NCBI GenBank assembly: GCA_018398765.1
Contig: JAHBMJ010005823.1
Coordinates: 81,771-145,770 of the forward strand
Length of the DNA stretch: 64,000 nt
Origin: Chromera velia
Lineage: Eukaryota; Sar; Chromeraceae
Direction of reading: 5' to 3'
This document shows, one piece after another, positions 24,732 to 35,741 of this stretch (within the stretch, counting starts at the first letter, position 1; each line of letters opens with the position of its first letter). The position numbers were made by a program, and so were the translations under genes. The notes below the pieces were generated by a model that worked only from the letters and a program-made list of their open reading frames with translations, did not search any database and was not told the DNA's origin.

Positions 24732-26028
24732 ATGTTCAAAAGCGCAGTTGAGGGCGTGCTCAGCGCACAGAGCCACCTTTTCCCCCCGAAATTGCCCGAT
24801 CCGCAGAGCAACGCTATCTTTGCGAAGCCCTTGTTCATTTTGTTCTTTAGCCTTCTGGTCCTTCCCGTCGAACTGTACTTGTGCTTCCGTTGGATCCCCT
24901 TCCAACAGGATGTTCCAAAGTCCCAACAAGGCTGCCTGCTGGTGCTGGGGTTCTTCACCCTCGCCAAGACCCTCCAGAAGATTCCAGAGTTCTTCGCAGC
25001 TCCTGAACGTGCGACAAAAACTCTCGAAGACGAAAGAGCACAGAGTCGAGCAAGGACATTCAACCGTCTCGTCGCCCTGACGAAGATCGCTTGGGAGTCC
25101 GTGGTGGTCTTCGGACAGTTGACCCTGTGGTCGTATCTGGTGGCTGGCGCTGGATTTGTGGAATTTACAGGTGAATGGACAGAAAACTCAACTCGTCTTC
25201 CTTCTCTTCTTCTGATGCAACACATACTCACACAAAATTTTTCGTATTTCCTCCCTTGTTTGCAGTGACCCTGTCTGTCCTGGTGATCGAGGACGAGCTG
25301 CTCGGAGAGGCAAGGGCAGCAGCAGGAGCGCGACCCTACATTGTTCCCCACCCAATCGTTCAGAGGAAGCCTATCGTCAAACCGATCACCATCACAGTCC
25401 GAGATCGACAGCCGGGAACTCCTGACGGGCTCATGTGGACTCAGATGGCGGACCCATCAGAGATCGTCCTTGCGGGCATACAACCCGGCTCCCGTGCATC
25501 CCAGGACCCTGCCGTTCAAGATCCCCTCAATCAGATGAAGCTGCAGATGGCAAAGCTCGTGAGCGTGAACGGCCAACCTGCTGTCGTGAAGGCCGCCGAG
25601 GGGGAGAGTATGCTGGCTGCGTACGAACGTCTGGTCCCCTCGTCCCTCTCCGAGGCCACCTTCGAACTTCTCCCACAGGAATCGGTGGTGATGATGACCG
25701 GTCCTTGGGATGTTGAGGTGGTTTCTGACCGTGCCGTGGCAGAGGGGCAGTTGATCTCTCTCACAGGAGACGTCAGGGTAAGTAAGGGAGGGAGGGGGCT
25801 TTGTAAGAAAAGGGGCGGGGAGAAACAGAAAGAAAGGGCGCTTCCTTCTTTTTCTGACATGATTCTCTGCCTTTTCTGTGGGGAGGTCGGCCGAGCAGAA
25901 GGTTTTGGTCTTCAAATTTCTCCCTCTTTGCCTCTCTGTTCATCCGAATCTCGCCAAGGAATGAAGAAGACCAGTTTCAAGGAACAGGTCCAAGGCAATG
26001 AACCAATCTTCTTCTCCCGTCCGTGTGC

Positions 26029-26066
<38 letters not shown>

Positions 26067-29000
26067 CTGCAGGGTGAGCAGATCCCTGTGGAGACGTCCA
26101 GTCTCGGAAAGGGCACCATGTCTGCGGCCTTCCACGTAACGCTGGGAGCCCTCTTCCTGGCTGTATTTGTGGCCTACTCTATCGTGTATATCCCCTTCCT
26201 CTCTCCCACGCGCCCTCCATTGCTCAGCCTCCGTTTCTTCCTCATTCTCCTGCCCCCTATCGTCATCGGTCTCTACGGCGCTTACAACATGTACAAAGTG
26301 TGCCACGACAGCTTCAAAGTCGTCAGAAAAAAAATCGACGAATTCGACCCCTCAAAACCGGCCGTTGGGAACGTCCCGAAAACCAACGCAGACCCAGAGC
26401 TGGTGCAGAAGTGCAGACGGTACACCGGTCTGATGGAGGCTTCTCGGGTTAGTGAGTGAGTGATTGGGGGATGGAAGTTTGAGGTAGATTCCGTTAGACC
26501 TGCATCCGTTTATTTGCTTTGGTGCTTCCTTCTTTCTTGTTTTTATTCCTTCCGTCCGTCTTTTCTTTCTTCCCTCCTTTTGCCTCGATTTTTTTTTTCC
26601 AGTGAGGTCGGTCTGTCTTTCTCCTCTCTTGTCTCCATTAACCGTTCCATGTATTAGGCCTCCTTCCGGTCTTCCGTGAGATTCATTTGGGAAAAATAAT
26701 CTAGAGATTTCTTTTCTTTCATCACATTTGTGCACTGAAACGATTCCTCCTTCTGCAGATCCTCCTCGAGACCTCTGCTTTCGTTTTGAACTGGACAGTC
26801 TGGGTGTTCCTTCTCTCCGCGTGGGACGAATTCGGATACTGGACTCTCCTGGCTCAACAGGCGGCACTCCTCATCCTCCCCTCCATCCAGGGCACCAGCA
26901 TGCCCCTGTTCTTCATTCAGGTCCGTTGGATTGGATGGAGTGGGCTGTTGTTGCTCTCCTCCGTCCCCGTCAATTCTGCCTCTGTAGGTCCTTTTGACTT
27001 TCTCTTCCTTTGCAGGGGAAAGGCGGGGTCGGGGGGAGAGACAGATTTAGATAGAGAGGGGGGAAGACAAACAAGCCACGGTTTTCTTCTGCGTGGGGGA
27101 GGTGCCTCATCAGAGTCCATGCATCGATCTGCCTTCTGAACATGTTTTTCTCCAGCTGTACGAAAAAAGCACCTGCATGTGTACCGACTACCCTTGCGTG
27201 TCTTTCTTTGCAGGCACGCCCCACCCTGGACAGGCAGCGTGTGTACGCACACATATGGAATGGCCCCCTCTCGAGACCCCTGCCCAAGATGGAGGACATG
27301 ACAGACTCCTTCGACCTCTCTTCAGTAGAGATGCAGTGGAGGCAGGCCCACGGCACAGAGATGCCGGACGAGGTGAAGGCACAGCTGAAGCAACAAGTAC
27401 TGCAACAAATGCAGCCGATGTGGCAACAGGTCGGTGGGTTCTGCATCTTGCTTTCAGGCAATTAAGGAATTGGTCCTTTCTCTTTTTCCGTGTCTCTGTC
27501 TGTGCGTCTGTCCACATTTTCGGTTGTGTGTCTGTATGTGTACGTCCGTCTCCGTCCTGGGTATTACTCATCTGAAGCAAGAGGAAGAGCACTCGACTCA
27601 GTCGGCCGTTTCATACCCCCCTCCCAGGCCCCTCCCGCACGAATCGGCATTTGTGCACATACAGACGAGTTTTGGTGTATGCAGACGGTATGTGCATGCC
27701 TGTGCGCATATGTGTGCATTCCGGTGTGTACGGCTGTTTTTCTGTGTATTCGCAGATGGTCATGCAAGAGGAGATGACGATGAAACAAGAAGAAGCACAA
27801 CTGGGTCTGCCTCAAAGACAGGGGCCAATCTGTCTGTCGTGCACCTTCGTGACTTTAATCGCGTCGGCACTGTTCCTCTTCCTCTTCTTCCTGATTCCCA
27901 TGGTCAGTCTCGTCCTCTTTTGGCAGCGTCTCTGCCTCATTCTTTTTCTGCGGTCAGAGGGAGACCTATGTGCCTGCTGCTTGATGAAGTAAATTTTCAG
28001 TTTTTGACCCTCGGAGTGCATGGGCATACTGCCTCCGTTGCCATCTTGTCACTTTGATTGTTTGCCTTGCCTTGTCTCCGGTCCATTATCATTCTTTTGT
28101 CCTTGTGGATTCTCTTTTTTCCTTGTGGAATTCTCTCTGTCCATCTGGCCGTCTCGCTGTCTCCTCCACTCATCCGTCGATGCGTGGAGGTCTCTTTCGC
28201 ATCTGCCTGCCTGCAAATCCTCTGTATGTCCGGCCATCAGTGGCGTCAATTGATCCATGCATGCATGTCCACCCATCTTTCTGTTCACAATACATCCATC
28301 TCCCCGCAGGATGCGCTTGACCATTCGGACAGGTCCACCGAGAGGGGAGAGCCGTCTGACGAGTTGACAGTCCTTGTTGTCGGGTTGCTGAACAAGACGT
28401 TGCCCCCCTCTCTGCTGACGCCCGATGGCCTCTCCCACTTCCGTGTTCTCCTCTATCTGATCGCTTCCGAGTGGCTGGTCATTTTCGCCATCGTATTCTC
28501 TCTGTATGGATTCTGGCCTGTCTTCAGTGACGCACAGAAACGGTGAGAGGGAAAGGGAGAAGAAGAAAAAGAGTTCTATTGGGGCTCTGGGGGTCGGATT
28601 TGCTTTTGCTTTGTGCATGAATGAATCTTGTGGCGTGCGTGACACCCCTCTGTTCCTTCCGTCCTTTCTCTTTTTTTTTTTGCCCTCCTTTCTCTCTTGC
28701 ATGATCGAATCGAAGCAAGGCTCTGTTTCGTTTCTTCGCATGAATGTTGACAGTCAGGCCACCCGCTTTCATCTATTTTTTTCTCATCTCAAATCCAAAT
28801 CAATCATGGTGGTGCATGCATGCAGATCCTCAGAGGACTGCAAGAAGGCCGCGAATGCGTCTCCGGCGGGGAAGAAGAAACTCGGGAGCGTCCTGTGCTA
28901 CAACCGCACCCAGCTTTTGACCTTCTGCCTTGTGGAGCTGTGCGAAAAGTTGATTCCCTGGATGCTCTTCGCTCTTCTCCTCGAGTTCCGATCCCTTGGG

Positions 29001-30089
29001 GAGGTCGTGCTCTTCTCCGTTGGTGCACTGGTCAAACCAGTCATTGCGGGTGTGGGGCTGTCGATGCTGAACTTTCGGTTGGTCGGTCGGAAACATGCAT
29101 GGCTCAAGCTGGGGTGAGTGTCTAGACAAGAGACCCGTAAGAAGAAATTACGTTCAGATTTCAGGGATTTTTGTGCGTCCTTCTGCGTAGCTGCTCGTGG
29201 GGGAGGGTCACAATTCTCTTCCCTCTCTGCCACTCTTTCACCAGTCAAAATGAGGCTCTGGCTCGTATGTCTTCATTTGTTTCTATCCGCTGCCAATTCT
29301 TTTTGTCTTTGGCTCTTTAATGTCTATTTTCTTTGTTTGTACAGGTACCTGGGGGCCAAGCGGTACGAAACTACACAGAAGCATGCACAGAGCATTCTCC
29401 TTGCACGAATGGGCCCGGTTGCACAGGCACAGGCAGAAGGAGGGGCCCCAGGGGATGAAGACGGAGGCGCGTTGGCGTTTCTCCTCGAAGGAGCACCCGA
29501 CGAGGATGGGGGGATCTCCACAGAATACCAAGTGGGAAAGCAAGCAAGAGCCCAGCTGACTTCCCAGCTCAATCAGATGGAAGCACAAACAGCAATGCTC
29601 CAGCAGATGGGGGGGGGCGCCATGGCACAGCCTGTGAGCATGGCAGTCGCTAGTGGGGCCGAGATGCCTCTCGCTCAGTCTGCCGGTATTGCCGTCGCTC
29701 AGCCTGCTGGTTTTGCAGTCGCTCAACCGGTCGGTATGGCGATGGCACAGCCGATGGGCATGGCGGTCGCTAGCCCGGCCGAGATGCCTCTCGCTCAGTC
29801 TGCCGGTATTGCCGTCGCTGAGCCTGCTGGTTTTGCAGTCGCTCAACCGGTCGGTATGGCGATGGCACAGCCTGTGGGCATGGCGGTCGCTAGCCCGGCC
29901 GAGATGCCTCTCGCTCAGTCTGCCGGTATTGCCGTCGCTCAGCCTGCTGGTTTTGCAGTCGCTCAACCGGTCGGTATGGCGATGGCACAGCCGATGGGCA
30001 TGGCAGTCGCTCAGCCAGTAGGAGGCGCCGTGGAAATGACTGCACTGGGGGGAGGGGACGAGCGAGCTCCGCTGTTGGGGAACAGGTGA
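24732..30089 (+). CDS. 1059-aa multipass membrane protein with C-terminal repeats, 9 exons
   Basis: Exons: 24732-25170, 25266-25777, 26073-26447, 26759-26983, 27214-27429, 27756-27902, 28310-28542, 28826-29113 and 29345-30089. All junctions are GT-AG and the total is 3180 nt, exactly in frame from ATG to TGA. Hydrophobic, probably membrane-spanning segments occur in nearly every exon (e.g. FVTLIASALFLFLFFLIP in exon 6), separated by charged loops. Exon 9 encodes an Ala/Gln/Pro/Met-rich tail with three 40-residue repeats, then ends with E-R-A-P-L-L, an [DE]xxxL[LI] sorting motif that suggests endolysosomal or plasma-membrane trafficking. An alternative exon 4 donor (26920) also keeps the frame. 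I do not recognise the family; a transporter or channel role would be a guess. Confidence 0.8.
26033..26064. repeat. (GT)n microsatellite in intron
   Basis: A pure TG run ends 8 bases before the exon 3 acceptor of the membrane-protein gene and may act as part of its pyrimidine/GT-rich acceptor context. Confidence 0.9.
29658..30017 (+). repeat. 120-bp coding repeat, three units
   Basis: Three near-identical 120-bp units start at about 29658, 29778 and 29898. Each encodes 40 residues rich in AVAQP/MAQP motifs at the C-terminal tail of the membrane protein. The DNA-level identity implies recent expansion or homogenisation. Confidence 0.9.
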
Positions 30090-30978
30090 AGACAGATGTG
30101 ACTGGGGAAGAACCAGAAGGAAGAAAAGAACGTAGTTGAATGCCATTGCCACAGTGTGGAGCCGGACTTCGGTCCACAGTGGCTTTGCCTGCATGCATGT
30201 CGATCGGTGTGTTGGTTTTTCATTCCACGCTTTACACAACTTTAATCGTTCGTTTCAAATTTGTTTTCAAGTATCTTCGGCCTCGATTTCAACGAGAATT
30301 TGTCTCCTCCGCCGCAAGCAAGCTATTTTCAACAGAAAGCTGCAGTTGCTTGAATTGAAATGACTTGCACATGATTTGATTTCCCGAGTTGATTGCTACG
30401 GGTCGATTAATCGATTGATCAAAAGTTGTTGCTGGGTTGTTGCGCTTCTGTTGAAATGACATCATCTAAGACATCACAAATGTATTGATTGATTGATTGA
30501 TAGGTTCCGCACTAGGCCTTCCCGCTATGTCAATCTGTTGCCAGAGCTAGCAGGTGTGGATTATAAAAATGATGATTTTATATTCATACAGAATTAAAAT
30601 TTTACATCCTTAAAGACATGATGATCATAGTATGATGTTTGATTGATTGATTGATTGATTGATAGGTTCGGAACTGCTAGCCGCACTGTTTGGGTTAGAC
30701 ATTGATTGATTGATTGATTGATATGTTCCGCCCTAGGGCCTTTCCGCTATGTCGTTAGCACGGCAATGAGTGGGATCTAGGAGTAAAGGTGTTTAATTAA
30801 TCACGGAATATATTTATTCACTAGTTACTCACTTCAAAAGTAATATCTTCAGGAATATATTCCTTAATAAATTAATGGGGGGTCCGGAGGGTGAAGTCCC
30901 TCAGGCTACATTTTTTATTTTTTTAAAAACACAACAACATATAATAGTATATATTATATGAATATGGTTAAAAGTTCA
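30090..30978. other. AT-rich intergenic DNA with GATT repeats
   Basis: Three (GATT)n tracts (about 30485, 30643 and 30704) are each followed by a related GGTTCCGC.CTAGG-type sequence. No gene is seen. Confidence 0.6.
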
Positions 30979-30993
30979 TATACGTCATTAATG

Positions 30994-32252
30994 ACCATGT
31001 TTGATTTGATTTGATTTGATTTGATTTGATTTGAGGTAGGGCTTAAGCTCAAATTAAATATCCAGTCAAGGAAGACCTAGTGTTTAAAGACCTATCAAAT
31101 ACGATCAAATATTTGATCAATATGACTTTCAAACTCAAATATGAAGGTCCCAAAAAAACTTTTGCAAGTACCGATCCGTCACGCATGCTGATTCAAATGA
31201 AAAAACATGAAAAAACCTAAATCTTGATGGTTTGCTCTCAAAAAAAAAACGTTTTAAGCTGCACTGAAATTGATGTTTCACCCCCTTTTACTTCATGCAG
31301 AGGTAAACCGATCAGCTGAACGTTTTCTCGAACAGCTGTATTGACTTTTCTGGTGCTGGAACATCTTTTACGGCCCCCTTTTTGAGCGTCTGCAAACATT
31401 TTACACCCCGTAAAGACATGTCATACAATCCAACAGGGTCGAACAGGAAGAAGGAGGCATTTGTTTTTAGAGCTGGGTATGCAAAAAAAATATGGTCCGT
31501 GCAAAAAGGGGCAAATGTGATTCAGTGTCAGATGAAAATACAAGGAGCCGAGGGGGAAGGAGAAACTATTTGTGGCTGTGAGTATGCAGCAGCGGTAACC
31601 AGTTCTTTTCAAACCTACCTCATCAATCAGCATGCTTAGCTGCCCAGAAACAGGACGGTTCCAACACCAACAGAAATAGCAAACGTGTACGCGGTTCTTC
31701 GTCTCAGCCCGTTGTCATCTCTCCGCGCAACCGAATAGAAGCCCAGGAGCACCCACTCTTGGAAAGCCGAAAAGCTAGAGAAAAAGCTCTCAGCAGCTCC
31801 CACCACCGATCGATTCGATTCACATTGAAGAAAGTGATCATGAAGAAGAGGAAAAGGAAGTGCCATAAAGCTGAGTGATTGTCACCTCAATTTTGGTACG
31901 TGCTCTAACTTTATCGTATCAACAAAAAGTCATATATAATTTCAAATCTATCAATTTTACGTTCTAGAGTGAGTCTCAGTGACTAGTGTATATACACTGC
32001 CACACAGGCATATTTTTTTTATGGAACTGATAAGTTATAATTTTATATATATTTTTTTAAATTTTTGAAACACACATCAGAAATGTTTTGATAACTATTG
32101 TCATGAGAAAAATGATCAGAATGACAGTAAGTCAGTAACTCAGTGAGGAACCCTAAGAGGTTAACCTCAAATCTTACCCCAAATATCAAATATTTGAGGT
32201 TGAAGCTCAAATCAAATCAAATCAAATCAAATATAATCAAATCAAACATGGT
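30994..32252. mobile_element. TIR element flanked by 15-bp direct repeats
   Basis: Ends ACCATGTTTGATTTGATT and its reverse complement (finishing CATGGT at 32252) are inverted. The 15-bp TATACGTCATTAATG occurs just left (30979-30993) and three bases right (32256-32270). ATTTG-type tandem repeats fill both ends. The interior contains a BED-finger-like ORF. Confidence 0.6.
31418..31639 (+). pseudogene. BED zinc-finger-like fragment in TIR element
   Basis: From ATG at 31418, about 73 residues read toward IWSVQKGANVIQCQMK, then a CGCEY stretch and TSSFQTYLINQH. The spacing of Trp, the Cys residues and the final Leu/His resembles BED fingers at the N-terminus of hAT-type transposases. The frame stops at 31637-31639, but an open Lys/Arg-rich frame continues to about 31878 in a different phase, so a frameshift or small intron is possible. 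No transposase catalytic core follows. Confidence 0.35.
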
Positions 32253-32506
32253 CACTATACGTCATTAATGTATGAACACACACCAAACCAAAACATGCAT
32301 GCACACACTGTAGAGTCAAAGGAGGCCTTACTGGCAGTGTACGTACTACGTAAGATGCATTCTTTTTCACTCTCAGCATTCAAACGCAAGTCACCAAAAC
32401 ACCACAAGCACTGTCAAGCAGAAAATTATCTGGGTACGAACAAGCAAAAAGATATTTGCAAAGACATTTAAGAAGTTCTTCTGATGCTGGGTGTTGGGGA
32501 CCACCA

Positions 32507-33454
32507 TAAAAAATGTCTGGTGGAATAGCTAGTGAAAAAGTCCGGTTACCGAACATTTTGACTTGCCTTTTTGAAAAGTCAACTTGCTATTTTCAAAAAG
32601 TCCGGTTGGTGGATCTCGAGAAGTATATGGATTATAAAGCTGAAAATTGGTGTATAAAGCGGGCTTAAAGCGTCTAGAAGCAAACACTAACTTTTCAAGG
32701 CTTTAGACAATTATTTTCCTCAAATAGAAAAAAAGTCCGGTTGCCTAAAATAGCAAGTCAAAAAGTCAACTTACCAAAAAAAAGTCCGGTCAACCGGACT
32801 TTTTTGAAAAAAGTTCAGTGGACTTTTTGAAATGGCAACTGAACTTTTTAAAATGTCAACTTGCCTTTTTTTTAATCATCTTTTTTTTAACATTGTCTGC
32901 ATGTTTTCAATTTCTATGTGTTGGCTTTATCATCGTATGTAAGTACATTTTCATATAAGTTTTTGTACGTTTTTTATAGTATATATCATAGTAGTTCTTA
33001 CAGTTATAAACAAGTTTTTTCATCTTTTATTCTATAGTTGCTTCTTTATTGGCTTAACCCTATTATTTTTGTAAGAAAAAGATGATTAAAAAAAAGGCAA
33101 GTTGACATTTTAAAAAGTTCAGTTGCCATTTCAAAAAGTCCACTGAACTTTTTTCAAAAAAGTCCGGTTGACCGGACTTTTTTTTGGTAAGTTGACTTTT
33201 TGACTTGCTATTTTAGGCAACCGAACTTTTTTTCTATTTGAGAAAAATAATTGTCCAAAGCCTTTAAAAGTTAGTGTTTGCTTCTAGATGCTTTAAGCGC
33301 GCTTTGTACACCAATTTTCAGCTTTATAGTCCATATACTTCTCGAGATCCACCAACCAGACTTTTTGAAAATAGCAAGTTGACTTTTCAAAAAGGCAAGT
33401 CAAAATGTCCGGTAACCGGACTTTTTCACTAGCTATTCCACCAGACATTCTTTA
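32507..33454. mobile_element. Foldback / Mutator-like element with 380-bp inverted arms
   Basis: The left arm (32507-32888) and right arm (33074-33454) are near-perfect inverted repeats around a 185-bp AT-rich spacer. Each arm contains several AAAAGTCCGGTT motifs, including a palindrome AGTCCGGT..ACCGGACT. The left flank TTGGGGACCA and right flank TTTAGGGCA are both versions of the LTR sequence TTAGGGACCA, an imperfect duplication of about 9-10 bp as Mutator-like elements make. It has no coding capacity. Confidence 0.8.
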
Positions 33455-33712
33455 GGGCAGAAAGAATTCATACGTGCACGCCGAGCGACAAAGAAAGCGT
33501 GAGGCGATGTCAGGCAGTAAGCCCCGTGCGCGCATGTAGAACGCTTATACAGTTTGCAATTCATGCATGAATACATGGAAAAAGAAATACCACAGAAGTG
33601 AGTTCACACAAAATGGAATGATACAGAGACAGAACAGACGTCAGAAAAACGGACACAGCAAATACAGAGGTGACATGTATTTGAGTGGACCGATACAGAT
33701 GAATACCGTACT

Positions 33713-34294
33713 CTACGGGGGGGCACTCTTGGGCTCATATAGGGTTACAAGTGCAAAAATGACATAAAAAATGAACCAAAAAACATTTGGACGAGCTTTT
33801 CACACAAGTTGGAGGTCCGGCATGTTAAGTTACTTCAAAATCAATCAATTTTACTGTATAGCTTATGTGGTTACATGAGGTTACACCTCTTATTATATAT
33901 GTCCCCTTACAAGGTTACAGATTACAAGGTTACAGGCAGTCTTGAGGTCCGTAACCAACTAAAAAGTCAACTTTCAAAAACTCTTCAAATCACTTCAAAA
34001 ACACTTTAAAATGCATGTAGACGAAGGTTACATCACTTTTGAAGAGGGTCATTTTAGGTTACAGGTTACAAGGTTACAAGGCGTTTGGCTACAAAGTGAA
34101 AGGGACACATCGTTTTTCATCAGTTTCTCATGTAATCTCAATCAACAGAAGATGTTTTCAATATTTTTAGACGTAACCTGATGAGATTGATCGATTGGGA
34201 CCACTTTTGAAGTAAGGGTAACATTACAGGGGGGTATACCCTTATGTATAGGGGGTGTTGAAACCTGTAACCCAATATAAGTGCCGGGCCCTAG
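33713..34294. mobile_element. hAT-like MITE in LTR, 8-bp target duplication
   Basis: The 582-bp insert splits the LTR and is flanked by exact 8-bp repeats ACCGTACT (33705-33712, 34295-34302). The empty site survives in the 3' LTR as ACCATACT. Ends CTACGGGG...GGCAC and GTGCCGGGCCCTAG form imperfect inverted repeats. The inside is full of GGTTACA repeats. There is no transposase. Confidence 0.8.
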
Positions 34295-34483
34295 ACCGTA
34301 CTACATGTATAACGCGTGCACGCATGCAGTCTAACTGACCGATCGTATCTGTTCTAAATAGCTAACCTGAAATCTCTCTAGAAGGAGTCGAAAGATGAAC
34401 GACCAGACGAACAAACTTTTCCATAAATACATGTAAGTAGAAGTCGTAGTCCTATACGCTAGCCCTACGTATACTCAACAAAC

Positions 34484-34498
34484 TAGTAGCAGAGCATT
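34484..34498 (+). promoter_or_regulatory. Primer binding site resembling initiator-Met tRNA
   Basis: TAGTAGCAGAGCATT begins three bases after the 5' LTR and resembles the iMet-tRNA primer site TGGTAGCAGAG.... Mismatches fit the general decay of the element. Confidence 0.55.
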
Positions 34499-34589
34499 TT
34501 CTTTCTGACGGCCTCATTGGTGTCTGTTTGCAGCCATTTCGGGTGCCACTCGCTCTGGCCGGAGATACCTCAACCCGGCGCTTCCAGTA

Positions 34590-35741
34590 AACACGGAAGA
34601 AGCCAAGCAGCAGGTGTCGGGCGGACCTCCAGATCCAATAGCCCTGTAGGTACAAATCGATGCCTTGCAGGCACAGTTGCAGCAAAGAGATGCAGATCTT
34701 GCTGCAGCCCAGCAGGCCCAGTAACAACTGACCCAGCAACTCGCATAAGCCCAGCAGCAGCAGGCACCGCAGGTACCGCAGGCACCCCAACATCAGCAAC
34801 AGCAGCAGGAGCAGCAGCAGCAGCAGGCAGGCCAATACGGACAGGCCCAAGCACCTCTCTATGTTGACATGACCAAGTTCAAGGCTCTCGACATCCGGAG
34901 AGTCATGGAGCCATTCAAGAAGGGGGAAGACGACCCCGTAGTTTGGATGTGCATCTTCATGAAGAAGATGAGAAACGGGAATCTGAACATGGAGGAGTGT
35001 AAAGTGCTGTTTGAGAGGCATGCGGAGGGAGTGGAAGTTCGAGAGTGGATGGCCAAGAACGCGCACCAATACACCACCATCGAAGAGTTCGAGCAGGCAT
35101 TCCTAGACAGATTCATACCCACCGAAGCCGAGAGCCAACAGGCAGTGTACGAGTTGTCTCAACTCAAGCTCTCCCCCACGGGTGACTTTGACGCGCATGT
35201 CAAGGTCTTCGAAGCCAAAATGAGGGTCGCACAACCCGGGTACGAGATCAATGCTCATATGCTCCCCTTCCTTGATACCCTCTATCCCTCGCTCTCTATG
35301 GAAATCACCACAGAGCCTGCCCACAAAGAGTATGCCAAGCTGATCCCTCGAGTGCTGTTCCTTCATCAACAGGAGCAAAAGAAGGGACCAAATCCCTCTG
35401 CCAAGAATCTGATGGCCTCAGCTGCGAAGTCTGCCGATGACGTCAAGCAACTGCGTGCCCAAATCTCTTCTCTGCAGTCCAGTATCAACTCGTTGCAGAG
35501 ATATACGCAGTACCCCCAAAAAGCGTCGGCTACCCTGCAGCAGTCGATGGCAGCATCGTTTGGACGTGGATACAATGGAAAGGCACGTAAAGGGAACTGG
35601 AGAGGGAGAGGGGGGAGAGGACGAGGATACCCTACTTCCTCTTCGTCTTCCTAAAGTGTCCCCGGAGGGAATACGCCGGGGCATCCCAATTACGTGGGGT
35701 GTAGGCAATGTGGTTCAAAAGAGCATCGAATCGCATAGTGC
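34590..35741 (+). pseudogene. gag: Gypsy gag with zinc knuckle
   Basis: Capsid-like open part 34869-35654 (261 aa) carries the retrotransposon Gag pattern: a W/F-rich helix set and FEQAFLDRF, then AVYELSQLKLS. A Gln-rich, CAG-repeat N-terminal extension lies upstream in the same frame but contains TAG and TAA stops. Downstream of the TAA at 35652 the same frame encodes a CX2CX4HX4C zinc knuckle at 35700-35741 (CRQCGSKEH, then TAG, then C), so the nucleocapsid was originally part of the same protein. An Arg/Gly-rich stretch precedes the knuckle. Every stop here replaces a codon one C-to-T step away (CAG/CAA). Confidence 0.85.

Larger units (their letters stand above)
32492..34480 (+). repeat. 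5' LTR, interrupted by two insertions
   Basis: With the foldback element (32507-33454) and the hAT-like element (33713-34294 plus one duplication) removed, about 450 bp remain. These match the 459-bp 3' LTR from start to end. Confidence 0.88.

Noticed and set aside
30485-30760. CRISPR-like array from repeated GATT units with similar spacers
   Set aside because: This is eukaryotic simple-sequence DNA; the repeats are tetranucleotide runs with a related flank, not uniform repeats with unique spacers.
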